A stretch of DNA of 64,000 nucleotides from CBDCGV01 sp965216955 (GCA_965216955.1 CBDCGV010000013.1:6152-70151), one strand, 5' to 3'; counted from the first letter of the stretch, positions 16,616 through 26,008 are shown. Notes: generated by a model from the letters alone, not told the origin. Program-made: numbers and translations.

Positions 16616-18730
16616 ATGATTTTAGCATGTATACAAGCTCGTACTGGCAGTACTAGAATGCCAAACAAAGTTATGCATAAAATAATGGGCAAAGAGGCTT
16701 TGCTATATATGTATGATAGGGTTAATCTGGCTACTTCCGTTGACAAAGTTATGATTATAACCTCGACAAAAAGCAATGATGATATAATTGAAGACCTCTG
16801 TAAAGAGCATCATATCCCCTGCTTTAGGGGTAGTGAAAACGACTTATTAGATCGTCACTATCAAGCCGCTAAAGCGATGGATGCAGATTTTGTGTTAAAA
16901 ATCCCTTCTGATTCACCGCTTACAGATTTCCGCCTTATTGATAAGATGGTGAACTATTGGAAGGAGCACAAAAATAAATTAGATTTTGTAACCAATATTT
17001 CACCAGGCACCTTCCCTGATGGTATGGACATTGAAGGATGTTCATTTAGTGCACTAGAAAAAGCCTGGAAGGATGCTAAAAAGGACTATCAACGTGAACA
17101 CACTTTTCCCTATATATGGGAAAATAAAGGTATGTTCAGCATTAAGAATTTTACTAATCCAATTCCTAGTGAAGGCAATATGTTTATGACGCATCGTTGG
17201 ACATTGGATTACCCAGAAGATTTTGAGTTTATAAAAACCGTTTTCGAGCACTTTAAAGACCAATTAGATTTCTCGATGGAAGACGTTCTAGAGTTGTTGA
17301 AAAACAAACCAGAAATTGCTACTATCAATGCTAAATTTGCAGGTGTAAATTGGTATAGAAACCACGAAGAAGAACTAGATATTCCAAGATATATGTATAA
17401 GACAACAGCGCCATTAAAATTAGAAAAGGGATTAAAGCATCTAGAATATGCTAAATCCATTGTCCCACTAGGTAGTCATACTTTAAGCAAAGGTTCCATG
17501 CAATGGAGCGTTGGAGCCACTCCATTGTTTTTAGAATCTGCTAAAGGTTGCGAAGTTATTGATATGGATGGCAACAAATATATTGATTATGGCATGGCCT
17601 TAGGACCTTTCATTTTAGGTTATGCTGATGATGACATTAATGAAGTCATTATTGAGCAATTACAAAAAGGGACTATGTTTACGCTTTCGCACCCATTAGA
17701 AGCTAAAGCTGCACAGGCTATTATTGATGCCGTTCCATGTGCTGAAATGGTCCGATTTGGTAAAAATGGAAGTGATGTAACGTCTACAGCTGTTAAGTTA
17801 GCAAGGGCATATACAGGAAAGGAAAAAATGATTATCTGTGGTTATCACGGTTGGCAAGATTGGTATATTACCAGTACTGAACGAAATGACGGCATTCCAA
17901 AGTGCTATAACGATCTAATTCTATCCACAAAGTATAACGACTTTGAGTATCTCGAAAAGTTAATTGAGGAGCATGGTGATGATATTGCTGGTATGATTAT
18001 GGAGCCAGTTGGAGCTATAAAACCAGAAAATAATTACTTAGAAAAAGTTAGAGAAATAACTCAAAGAAAAGGAATTGTACTCATTTTTGATGAGCTCTTT
18101 ACAGGCTTCAGGTGGAGTGTAGGTGGGGCACAAGAATACTTCGGAGTTATACCAGATTTGGCGTGTTTTGGAAAAGCCATTGCTAATGGAATGCCTGTAA
18201 GTGCCATTGCGGGGAAACGTAAATTTATGGATCAATTTGACAAGGTGTTTTATTCTGGAACTTACTTAGCGGAGACCTTATCATTAGTTGCTATACTAAA
18301 GAACTTAGAAAAACTTAAAACGCATAATGTTCATGCACATATTACAGAGCTGGGGCAATACATGATTGATCAGTTTACCAAATTGGTGGCAAAACATGAT
18401 TTAGGAAACATCTTAGGAATCATTGGTTATCCATTTAAATCAGTAATCAATTTAGCTGATCATTCATTACATACGTCCTCGGAGTTAAAAAGTTATTTTC
18501 AACAAGAATGTGCTAAAAGAGGTGTTTTGTTCATAGGATATCACTTGATTTCTTTATCACATAGTAAAGAGCATGTTGATTTTACTTTACAAGCTTATGA
18601 TGAAATCTTAGAAAATCTTAAGCAGCTACATCAAGAAGGTACACCTATAAAAGATGTTTTAATAGGAGAAGTGATCACTCCCGTTTTTAAAAATGTAGGT
18701 GATCGTAGTTCTTATAATGATGATGAATGA
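16616..18730 (+). CDS. Bifunctional SpsF-type cytidylyltransferase / class III aminotransferase
   Basis: 704 residues. Residues 1-240 are a cytidylyltransferase-like domain of the SpsF/KdsB group (ACIQARTGSTRMPNKVM; LKIPSDSPLTD). Residues ~270-690 are a fold-type I class III aminotransferase close to glutamate-1-semialdehyde aminomutases (SKGSMQWSVGATPLF, LIFDELFTGFRW, FGKAIANGMP with Lys520 as the expected PLP lysine). Both domains keep key residues, so both are probably active. Inference: one protein aminates a sugar or sugar acid and the other half nucleotide-activates it. It overlaps the next gene by four bases (ATGA), so it is translationally coupled to it. Confidence 0.88.
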   Translation: MILACIQARTGSTRMPNKVMHKIMGKEALLYMYDRVNLATSVDKVMIITSTKSNDDIIEDLCKEHHIPCFRGSENDLLDRHYQAAKAMDADFVLKIPSDSPLTDFRLIDKMVNYWKEHKNKLDFVTNISPGTFPDGMDIEGCSFSALEKAWKDAKKDYQREHTFPYIWENKGMFSIKNFTNPIPSEGNMFMTHRWTLDYPEDFEFIKTVFEHFKDQLDFSMEDVLELLKNKPEIATINAKFAGVNWYRNHEEELDIPRYMYKTTAPLKLEKGLKHLEYAKSIVPLGSHTLSKGSMQWSVGATPLFLESAKGCEVIDMDGNKYIDYGMALGPFILGYADDDINEVIIEQLQKGTMFTLSHPLEAKAAQAIIDAVPCAEMVRFGKNGSDVTSTAVKLARAYTGKEKMIICGYHGWQDWYITSTERNDGIPKCYNDLILSTKYNDFEYLEKLIEEHGDDIAGMIMEPVGAIKPENNYLEKVREITQRKGIVLIFDELFTGFRWSVGGAQEYFGVIPDLACFGKAIANGMPVSAIAGKRKFMDQFDKVFYSGTYLAETLSLVAILKNLEKLKTHNVHAHITELGQYMIDQFTKLVAKHDLGNILGIIGYPFKSVINLADHSLHTSSELKSYFQQECAKRGVLFIGYHLISLSHSKEHVDFTLQAYDEILENLKQLHQEGTPIKDVLIGEVITPVFKNVGDRSSYNDDE

Positions 18731-19923
18731 GGCGTAATGAATTCATAAAGCTTATATCAGTATTTGGTATTGGTGGCACTATGCCTTCACTTTTTTTAAC
18801 CGGATGTAACGAAAAAGATGATCTCATCCCTGAGTTTGAAGTTAGCTTTAATGGCAAGGTATTGATTACTGGCGCAGGCGCTGCGGGTTTAATTGCAGGT
18901 CATATCTTAAATCAATACAATATTGATTTTCAAATTTTAGAGGCCTCTTCCGTCTTTGGAGGAAGAGTAAAAGACATTAAAAACTTTGCTGATTTTCCAA
19001 TTGATTTAGGAGCAGAATGGATTCATACACACCCGTCTATTTTAAAAAAATTACTAAATACTAATCCTAGTAAAGATTTCATTGACACGATAGTCTACAA
19101 TCCTCAAACCATTTCCGTATTTAAAGACAATGAATTAAAAACTCGTGATTTATTCTCTGTTTTTTATAGCGAGTACAAATTTAAAGACACAACTTGGTAC
19201 AGCTATTTTGATAAATATATTGTACCAAACATCAAAGAAAAAATAATCTATAATACTCCTGTAAAATCAATTAATTATTCAAAAGACAAAGTAGCAGTAA
19301 GTAGTTACAGTAATAATACATTTGAAGCAGATAAAGTTATACTTACAGTACCACTTACCGTTTTAAAAGACAATGACATTGACTTTAATCCAGCTTTACC
19401 CCCCGAAAAATTGGAAGCACTTAACAAAGTAGATATGCCTGATGGTATAAAAGTTTTCATTGAATTTAAAGAAAGGTTTTATCCAGATATTTTAGGTTTT
19501 GATAGTGTAATTAAATTAATAGATCAAAGAAAGGGCGCCCAAATCTATTATAATGCAGCATTTAAAAAAGATACGAACAAGCATATTTTGGGGCTCTTTA
19601 CTGTTGGAGAACAATCAAGTGTTTATGCCAATATGGAAACTGATGAAGCATTAATTTCTTATATACTAGATGAATTAGATCAAGTTTTTGATGGTAAAGC
19701 AAGTAAAAACTACATAAAACATATTACCCAAAATTGGTCTAAAGAGCCCTATATAAGAGGTTCTTATTCTCACTACAAGAATTACAGTGCTATGGATATT
19801 CTTTCGAAGTCTGTTAATGACAAGATTTATTTTGCGGGAGAAGCTTATCATTCGAAACATCAAGCTACAGTACATGGTGCTGGGTTATCTGCTTATAATG
19901 TTGTAGAACAAATTTTAAAATAA
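18727..19923 (+). CDS. FAD-dependent amine oxidase-like lipoprotein
   Basis: 398 residues. A short N-terminal hydrophobic segment ends in LFLTGC, a lipobox-like motif (Cys28), so the protein may be anchored outside the cytoplasm. A GAGAAGLIAG dinucleotide motif at ~49-58 is followed by LEASSVFGGRVKD, and the C-terminus has IYFAGEAYHSKHQATVHGAG, both typical of flavin amine oxidases. It is the last gene of the plus glycan operon. An export signal on such an enzyme is odd beside cytoplasmic sugar-nucleotide genes; it might oxidise an amine introduced by the preceding fusion (inference). Confidence 0.8.
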   Translation: MRRNEFIKLISVFGIGGTMPSLFLTGCNEKDDLIPEFEVSFNGKVLITGAGAAGLIAGHILNQYNIDFQILEASSVFGGRVKDIKNFADFPIDLGAEWIHTHPSILKKLLNTNPSKDFIDTIVYNPQTISVFKDNELKTRDLFSVFYSEYKFKDTTWYSYFDKYIVPNIKEKIIYNTPVKSINYSKDKVAVSSYSNNTFEADKVILTVPLTVLKDNDIDFNPALPPEKLEALNKVDMPDGIKVFIEFKERFYPDILGFDSVIKLIDQRKGAQIYYNAAFKKDTNKHILGLFTVGEQSSVYANMETDEALISYILDELDQVFDGKASKNYIKHITQNWSKEPYIRGSYSHYKNYSAMDILSKSVNDKIYFAGEAYHSKHQATVHGAGLSAYNVVEQILK

Positions 19924-19930
19924 GCAAGTA

Positions 19931-20938
19931 CTATTTTCCTTTAAAATTCATTAAAGCCACAATTAAAGCTGCAACCAACATGACAAAATAATAAGTTAAA
20001 AAACGCCAAGCGGCCATCACTACTCCAATAATCCCCTGCGGAATAATTGCTCCAAAGACATAATAAAAGGCTAATTCTGCTCCTCCGGCAGCTCCAGGTG
20101 TCGGTACTACAGTCATAGCCATAAATATCATCCACTGTAAAAGAAAAAGTGCAGCATAGTTCATTTCTACACTAAGTCCTAACATTAAAAAGACTAAAAC
20201 AGCGTAAGTGCACATCCATCTTAATAAGATAAGTATAAACCCTAGAAAGAAATACCCTTTTCCACTTTTCCAAACAGATAAAAAAGTCTCTTTAAAATCG
20301 ATGGATATTCTTGATAACTTCCCTCCAAATGAATCACTATTTCTTTCATATCTCCTTAACCACCATCGACCAAACAATGTCAACAAAATAGCAGCCCCTA
20401 CAAAAATGGCTAGTTTTAATTGCCAATTTTCGATTAAGTTTTGGAAGATATTTTGAAGTATTCCGCTATCCCACTTATTAAAAAGTGTTAGAGATACTAT
20501 CGCTACAGTAATAAACGAAAGAATATCCTCAATAGTTATCATGGCCAATATAGTTGCGGATTGTGCTGAAGAGAACCCGACACGGCGCAACATAGCCAAT
20601 TTAATAGGTGCCCCTCCAACAACAGTAGGTGTTACGGCAGCTCCTAAATCTGTTGCTACTGCTATTTTAAATAATTTGGAAAAAGGCACTTTGTGCTTTA
20701 AGTATTTGCCCCAAACCATCATTTCTATGGTATGAAAAATCCATGGTAATAATGCAAAAAGTGCCGCAACAAGGACGTATAAAGGTTGAATTTTTAAAAG
20801 AGACCGTACCGTATTTTTATCTGAAATAAATAGATTAACTATCAAATAAGCAACGATACTCAGTACAACTATTAACAACAAGCTATTTACATATTTGTTG
20901 AGATTAAATGGAACAATATTTTCTTTCTTATTTGTCAT
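19931..20938 (-). CDS. Flippase-like LPG synthase transmembrane domain protein
   Basis: 335 residues with about eight membrane helices and the family pattern VVGGAPIKLAMLRRVG and PTPGAAGGAELAFY (UPF0104/lysylphosphatidylglycerol synthase TM family). No aminoacyltransferase domain is attached. Proteins of this kind often sit in surface-glycan loci and are thought to move lipid-linked intermediates. Last gene of the minus operon; it meets the plus operon tail-to-tail with 7 bases between the stops. Confidence 0.85.
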   Translation of the reverse strand: MTNKKENIVPFNLNKYVNSLLLIVVLSIVAYLIVNLFISDKNTVRSLLKIQPLYVLVAALFALLPWIFHTIEMMVWGKYLKHKVPFSKLFKIAVATDLGAAVTPTVVGGAPIKLAMLRRVGFSSAQSATILAMITIEDILSFITVAIVSLTLFNKWDSGILQNIFQNLIENWQLKLAIFVGAAILLTLFGRWWLRRYERNSDSFGGKLSRISIDFKETFLSVWKSGKGYFFLGFILILLRWMCTYAVLVFLMLGLSVEMNYAALFLLQWMIFMAMTVVPTPGAAGGAELAFYYVFGAIIPQGIIGVVMAAWRFLTYYFVMLVAALIVALMNFKGK

Positions 20939-20944
20939 TATAAC

Positions 20945-21664
20945 TTAGGGAAATACTATTTCTGAAGACCATTTTTTAATAAAAAATTCAGCATATTCCC
21001 ACTGATCGATGGTATCTAAATCGATGGCAAATTTAGGGTTAACAATTAACGGAAGTACATTATTCCCTGTTAAACTATTTTGATTAATTATTGTTGAGTG
21101 CTTAATAACATCTACATGCCCAGTTTGCCAAAAGGTTGGTGGCAATTGTTGCCTGGGCATATTATATGATTCATTAAGCTTCGATTGTATAAGAGGCTGT
21201 ATAAATCCATCTTGTTGTCTCCACATTTTATATGGGTTCTGTTGCGAAGAAATAACACTTCTTACAGAATCGCCTTTTTCGTTTTCTTTTAAAATTTGAA
21301 CTGCTCTGTCCACATAATTTAACTCTCTGAAAGGTGACGTTGGCCTTAATTGAACAAGCGCTCCCGGTTTGTAATTTTCTTGTTCTAACAACCATTCTAC
21401 AACATGTACAAAAACAGGATAATCTAAGGTATCATCTTCTGATAAGCTAGAAGGTCTAATAAACGGAACTTCGGCCCCATAAGATTTAGCTATTGATGCA
21501 ATTTCATTATCATCTGTAGAAACAATTATCCTATTTACCGATTTACTTCGCAATGCTGCTGCAATACTATAAGCTATTAGGGGGTGATCTCCCAATTTTT
21601 TGATATTTTTTCGAGGGATAGACTTCGAACCTCCCCTAGCTGGAATAACTGCAAGTACTTCCAT
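20945..21664 (-). CDS. CMP-nonulosonate (acylneuraminate) cytidylyltransferase
   Basis: 239 residues. The signature AVIPARGGSKSIPRKNIKKL lies at residues 5-24, followed by VSTDDNEIA and LRPTSPFRE, the CTP and metal-binding pattern of NeuA/LegF/PseF enzymes. It activates a nonulosonic acid with CTP in the cytoplasm. Which acid cannot be told from sequence. It sits 6 bases upstream of the flippase-like gene. Confidence 0.88.
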   Translation of the reverse strand: MEVLAVIPARGGSKSIPRKNIKKLGDHPLIAYSIAAALRSKSVNRIIVSTDDNEIASIAKSYGAEVPFIRPSSLSEDDTLDYPVFVHVVEWLLEQENYKPGALVQLRPTSPFRELNYVDRAVQILKENEKGDSVRSVISSQQNPYKMWRQQDGFIQPLIQSKLNESYNMPRQQLPPTFWQTGHVDVIKHSTIINQNSLTGNNVLPLIVNPKFAIDLDTIDQWEYAEFFIKKWSSEIVFP

Positions 21665-21691
21665 AAGATAAACATACGAAAGAATATTACA

Positions 21692-22720
21692 TTAACTAAC
21701 GATACTTAGCCGATCCTCTCGGTCAATCTGAACTAATTGTCCTGTTCTTGCAGACTTTTTTAACGCACTAATTATTCGTTGAACCTCAAAACCATCTTTA
21801 AAGCTACAACTGGGTTGAACTCCTAGTTCTATAGAAGTAATGAAATTTTTTAGCTCTTCGATATACATTGTATTTCTGTTCCATTTACTTGACAAGGTAA
21901 TAACCTTTGACGAAAAAGAACTACGCTCAATATTCAATTGACCACTTATCCCATTCCACTCAAATTTTCCTTGCGTTCCAATAAATGTTACCATATGTGT
22001 TGAAGGTCTCTCGAAATAGTTTAGTGTAACAATAGCCTTTGTGCCTTTCCAAAAAGTCAGGAGAGAGGTGCTCGTGTCTTCCACCTCTATATTCAATGCC
22101 GATTGCTTACGCTCCTGCGCCAAAATACTTTGCACTTCACTACCTAACAACCATCTCAAATAATCAAAAGGATGGCTTAATGTTAAAGAAACGCCGCCTC
22201 CAAGGTCTTTCCTTGCACTATACGATTGGCTATAATCTTCCCAAGGATGCCAGCTTGGCAAATATTCGCCCCAATGGACATTCACTTCAAGAATATCCCC
22301 TATATATTTCATATCTAAAAGCTCCTTTAACTTCTTCAATGTAGCATGATATCTGTATTGAAAACCTATGGAACAAATTAAGCCTCGAGATACAATTTCT
22401 TTCTCTAGAGTATTGAGATTTCTTAATGAATGGGCAATCGGTTTTTCAATAAAAAGATGACAATCATGTTGTGCAGACAAAATAGAGCTTTCCAAATGAA
22501 GCGCCGTGGGATTACAAATAAACACTGCTATTGGTTTTTCTTTTAAAGCATCCTTCAAAGAAGAAAACGCTTTAAAGGAAGGTAAGTCCTGTTTTGGAAG
22601 CTGGCAAATATTATTGGTTACAGCCATTAAATTTGTAAATCCCAATGTCGAAAGGTTTTTCAAATGCCTTCTGCCAATACTCCCTAGGCCAACTATAAGA
22701 AAAGGTCTCTTCTTATCCAT
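21692..22720 (-). CDS. Gfo/Idh/MocA family oxidoreductase of the glycan locus
   Basis: 342 residues. The Rossmann motif VGLGSIGRRHLKNL is at residues ~10-23, with FICNPTALH and IEKPIAHS typical of the family. It is an NAD(P)-dependent sugar-nucleotide or sugar oxidoreductase by family. In the Campylobacter legionaminate locus a protein of this kind works with an SDR on hexosamine supply; a similar job here is inference. Its start overlaps the end of the upstream transferase by 8 bases. It is unrelated in sequence context to the 4293-5365 homolog. Confidence 0.85.
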   Translation of the reverse strand: MDKKRPFLIVGLGSIGRRHLKNLSTLGFTNLMAVTNNICQLPKQDLPSFKAFSSLKDALKEKPIAVFICNPTALHLESSILSAQHDCHLFIEKPIAHSLRNLNTLEKEIVSRGLICSIGFQYRYHATLKKLKELLDMKYIGDILEVNVHWGEYLPSWHPWEDYSQSYSARKDLGGGVSLTLSHPFDYLRWLLGSEVQSILAQERKQSALNIEVEDTSTSLLTFWKGTKAIVTLNYFERPSTHMVTFIGTQGKFEWNGISGQLNIERSSFSSKVITLSSKWNRNTMYIEELKNFITSIELGVQPSCSFKDGFEVQRIISALKKSARTGQLVQIDREDRLSIVS

Positions 22721-23675
22721 TAATCAGGTATTCTTTACAAATTGCAGCAATTTTCTTTGCCGAAGTGCCTCCATTTTGCCATGGCGTAAAAGCCTTTAGT
22801 TGTATCTCACTCAAGCGACTATAGACCTTCTTCTCCATGGCTGCTGCGGTCATTACAACCGTTGAGTGTCTGGTTATCAATAGCTTACATTTAGCAATCA
22901 TCTCTTCAATATTTCCGGTTTCATATATTAAAGCCTGTGGAGCCAATGCTTTAATTTCTTTGCGTGCTCGACTCCAATTTTCCCTAGGATGTAATTTAAA
23001 CACTAGTAAATCTCCATTAGCAATTTCAACTGCCTTTTTTATAAATGCACTTCTATTTTCATAACGATTAGATTCTCTTTCACTAGAACAAGCAACCAAA
23101 ATAAAATTTTCATATGGAAAGCTACTATTTTTATATACTTCTTTAACATTGTCAAAATTAGGGATCCCCGTAACAGCAATTTTACTTTCATCAAGCCCTC
23201 TTTGAACAAAAAAACTCTTAAAACCCTCTGAAGCCACACAAAATTTCTGATAAGCACCAGATTCTCCCATCATAGAAGTGTTTGCTAAATAACGCGGCAA
23301 CTTAAGGTTTTTAACTATATAATACTGCCAATTTTTGGGTGTTAGCATTCCTTCTTGGACTAGAATGATTTTTTTATCCTTTATGTTTTTCTGAATTATC
23401 AAATCAGAGGCTGTAACAATTAAATCATAATCATTATTTCCTCCTCTGTAATCAATTTTTAATTTCCTCTTTTGAAGAAAATTTTCACACTCATATTTTG
23501 TTTTGTATCCTAAAATCGAGAATTCTGCCTTACCTATTTCTGCCAAAGCTCTAGCTACCCCATCGCTATAATAAGGAGAAAAATAAAGTTCATAATTGCC
23601 TAACTCCCTCGATATCTTATACATGATGGTTGTTTGATTTTTACTACCACATATAAATAATATCTTTTTACTCAT
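22713..23675 (-). CDS. GT-B-like transferase, paralog B
   Basis: 320 residues, the same length as the plus-operon gene at 14764-15726 and co-linear with it along its whole length (shared KKxLFIxGxxNQTT start, IDYRGGNNDYDL, LVQEGMLTP, TGIPNFDNV, KLHPRENWSRARKE, WQNGGTSA). No signal peptide or membrane helix. Lying among nonulosonate genes, it is a candidate nonulosonate or other CMP-sugar transferase (inference); the closest general resemblance I recognise is to CDP-glycerophosphotransferase-like capsule enzymes. Starts 121 bases after the NeuB-like gene's stop. Confidence 0.72.
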   Translation of the reverse strand: MSKKILFICGSKNQTTIMYKISRELGNYELYFSPYYSDGVARALAEIGKAEFSILGYKTKYECENFLQKRKLKIDYRGGNNDYDLIVTASDLIIQKNIKDKKIILVQEGMLTPKNWQYYIVKNLKLPRYLANTSMMGESGAYQKFCVASEGFKSFFVQRGLDESKIAVTGIPNFDNVKEVYKNSSFPYENFILVACSSERESNRYENRSAFIKKAVEIANGDLLVFKLHPRENWSRARKEIKALAPQALIYETGNIEEMIAKCKLLITRHSTVVMTAAAMEKKVYSRLSEIQLKAFTPWQNGGTSAKKIAAICKEYLING

Positions 23676-23795
23676 TACAAATAACTTTTGCTATGCTCTA
23701 CAAATATTTATAGAACATCTAAAAAGTATAAATAAAATAAATAGAAATATATTGTCTAATAGTATTAACTATCAAATTGATTAGCCACCGTTCAA

Positions 23796-24686
23796 TTATT
23801 TACCAAATAGAACTTCTTGAGTAATTCTTCTCAATTTACGCAAGGCTGATTTTTCACTATCATATACTTTTTTGATACCATCCCCCAAAGCATTTTCAAC
23901 ACTTCTGATATCACTAACAAGTTTTTGCATTCCAACCGGCTCTATGGAAGCCGCGTGATCGGTTCCCCACATTGCTCTATCTAAAGTAAAATGACGTTCT
24001 ACAAAAGTTGCTCCAAGCGCAACTGCTGCTACAGTGGTTGCTAACCCAGTCTCATGCCCAGAGTACCCAACTGGAGTATTAGGGTATTTCGTTTTAAGAC
24101 TTGTTACCATTTTTAAGTTCAATTCTTCAACAGGGCAAGGATATGCCGATGTTGAATGAGCAATCATTAAGTTGTCTTTTCCGACAAATCTTACTGCCTC
24201 CTCAATTTCCTGAAGTGTTGACATCCCAGTTGAGATCATCAAAGGTTTACCTGTTTCCTTCTTTTTCATTAACAAATCTAGATCGGTTAAGGAAGCTGAA
24301 GCGGCTTTATAAATTACAGGTTCAAAAGCTTCAATCATATCAACAGAAGGCTGATCCCAACAAGAAGCAAACCATAAAATACCTAATTCGTTGCAATATT
24401 TATCAATTTCCTTAAACTCTTCAACACCAAACTCTATACGTTCTTTATACTCAATATAAGTCATTCTTCCCCAAGGCGTTTCTCTAATAACAGACTTTTG
24501 ATCTTCGGGAACACAGATTTCAGGCGTTCTTTTTTGAAACTTAACCGCGTCAACACCACAATTTTTAGCTTGACGAATTAATTTCTTTGCTAAATCGACC
24601 GACCCGTTGTGATTAATGCCAATTTCAGCAATAATAAAAACAGGCTGTCCTTTTCCTATTTTTCGACCGTTTCTTAATTCTATCAA
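23796..24686 (-). CDS. N-acetylneuraminate synthase family protein without SAF domain
   Basis: 296 residues. The NeuB barrel is intact: FIIAEIGINHNGSVDLAKKL, AVKFQKRTPE, MISTGMSTL, GYSGHETGLAT and ERHFTLDRAMWGTDHAAS. It condenses PEP with an aldose (ManNAc, its 6-phosphate or a dideoxy analogue). Classical bacterial NeuB enzymes are ~345 residues with a C-terminal SAF domain; here the chain ends after RKLRRITQEVLFGK, so SAF is missing. The phosphatase 11 bases upstream suggests a phosphorylated product, as in the KDN/animal-type route (inference). Confidence 0.88.
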   Translation of the reverse strand: MIELRNGRKIGKGQPVFIIAEIGINHNGSVDLAKKLIRQAKNCGVDAVKFQKRTPEICVPEDQKSVIRETPWGRMTYIEYKERIEFGVEEFKEIDKYCNELGILWFASCWDQPSVDMIEAFEPVIYKAASASLTDLDLLMKKKETGKPLMISTGMSTLQEIEEAVRFVGKDNLMIAHSTSAYPCPVEELNLKMVTSLKTKYPNTPVGYSGHETGLATTVAAVALGATFVERHFTLDRAMWGTDHAASIEPVGMQKLVSDIRSVENALGDGIKKVYDSEKSALRKLRRITQEVLFGK

Positions 24687-24697
24687 AATTTTCTCTT

Positions 24698-25207
24698 TTA
24701 TACTGCCTTTTTACAGGCAATTATTAATTCTGCAAATTCTCTAAAAGCCCCGTATCCACCTCTAGTTACGCAAATATAATCAGATACTTGCTTTATTTTT
24801 TCCACAGCATCATTGGGGCAGGCTGACAATCCTGCTAATTCAATCACTTTCAAATCATTATAATCATCTCCTATATAAGCAATTTCTTCTAAACTTAGTT
24901 CATGCTTTTTTATAAAATCACCAAGACAAGCTTCCTTATCTTTAATAAACAGATATAGTTCCTCAATTTTCAACTTTTCTGCCCTTCTTTTAACGGGTTC
25001 AGAATTTTCACCCGTCATGATTGCAGTCTCAATGTTCAGTTCATTTCGCAACCTTTCTACCCCCATTCCATCTCTAAGAGAGAACCTTTTTAGTAATTCT
25101 CCATTGGCATCATAATAACATCCCGCATCCGTTAAGACACCATCACAATCCGTTATCACCCACTTAATTGGCCTTGCTTTCTTTATTAATTCTTCAGTTA
25201 TTTTCAT
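24698..25207 (-). CDS. KdsC-like HAD phosphatase
   Basis: 169 residues, the length of the tetrameric KdsC (HAD subclass C0) family. The nucleophile motif is TDCDGVLTD (Asp20, Asp22), with MTGENSEPVKRRAEKL and the distal YIGDDYNDLKVI. It removes phosphate from a 2-keto-3-deoxy sugar acid phosphate. Encoded 3 bases from the SDR gene and 11 from the NeuB-like gene, so a nonulosonate-9-phosphate is the likely substrate, though KDO-8-phosphate is an alternative. Confidence 0.88.
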   Translation of the reverse strand: MKITEELIKKARPIKWVITDCDGVLTDAGCYYDANGELLKRFSLRDGMGVERLRNELNIETAIMTGENSEPVKRRAEKLKIEELYLFIKDKEACLGDFIKKHELSLEEIAYIGDDYNDLKVIELAGLSACPNDAVEKIKQVSDYICVTRGGYGAFREFAELIIACKKAV

Positions 25208-25210
25208 GTC

Positions 25211-26008
25211 TTACATTGCTGTCCACCCACCATCAACAATTAAATTAGCCCCTGTCATATAAGCAGAAGCGTCACTTGCTAGAAAAACTACCGCACCTTT
25301 ATAATCTGTTGGTGTAGCCATCCTACCCAAAGCTGTTTTATTACTATAATTTTTAATAAAATAACTATCCTGCCCATTTTCTACTCCTCCCGGGGATAAT
25401 GAATTTACTCGAATACCCTTTTTACCCCAATAAGCAGCTAAGTATCTTGTAAAATTCAAAACGGCCCCTTTCGTGGTGGGATATGCTGCCGATTTATAGA
25501 ATTCCTGAATCCCCTCTTCATTCTTATAAATATTCTGATCTGGTCCGACAATTCCATAAGTTGATGCTACATTGATAATACTTCCATTACCATTAGCTGC
25601 CATCACTGTTCCAAAAACCTGTGAGCATAGAAACATCCCTGTAACATTTACTTCTAACGATTTTTTCCACGAATCTATTGGATAGTTTTCGAATTTTGAT
25701 AATTCCCCAGCCATCTCAGGATTTTCAAACATATCATTTATAGCGGCATTATTTACCAAAATATCAATCGAATTATACTTTTCGACAACTCTATCTCGAA
25801 CCTGCTCTATGGATTTTTTATCAGTAACATCCAGAACGCAAGCTAAATGATCTCCTTGTAAATTTTTCACGAGTGTCTCACATTTATTAGCGTTTAAGTC
25901 TGCAACAACCACATTAGCCCCCGCCTCTGCAAGTGCATGACAATGGTTTTCTCCTAGAAGACCACATGCTCCTGTTACAATAGCTGTCTTATTTTTTAAT
26001 GAGAACAT
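25211..26008 (-). CDS. SDR family oxidoreductase of the nonulosonate operon
   Basis: 265 residues, classical SDR length. The cofactor motif is TGACGLLGENH (residues 12-22), then LVNNAAIND and the catalytic AAYPTTKGA (Tyr-x3-Lys). The insertion between residues ~90 and 120 and the ending SAYMTGANLIVDGGW are usual. It resembles the PtmA-type SDRs of legionaminate loci (recollection of the family, not a search). Likely first gene of the core nonulosonate group. Confidence 0.83.
   Translation of the reverse strand: MFSLKNKTAIVTGACGLLGENHCHALAEAGANVVVADLNANKCETLVKNLQGDHLACVLDVTDKKSIEQVRDRVVEKYNSIDILVNNAAINDMFENPEMAGELSKFENYPIDSWKKSLEVNVTGMFLCSQVFGTVMAANGNGSIINVASTYGIVGPDQNIYKNEEGIQEFYKSAAYPTTKGAVLNFTRYLAAYWGKKGIRVNSLSPGGVENGQDSYFIKNYSNKTALGRMATPTDYKGAVVFLASDASAYMTGANLIVDGGWTAM

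Noticed and set aside
23771..23781. ATCAA-A-TTGAT as an FNR-type site
   Set aside because: The half-sites are in the wrong order and spacing for FNR; probably chance in AT-rich DNA.
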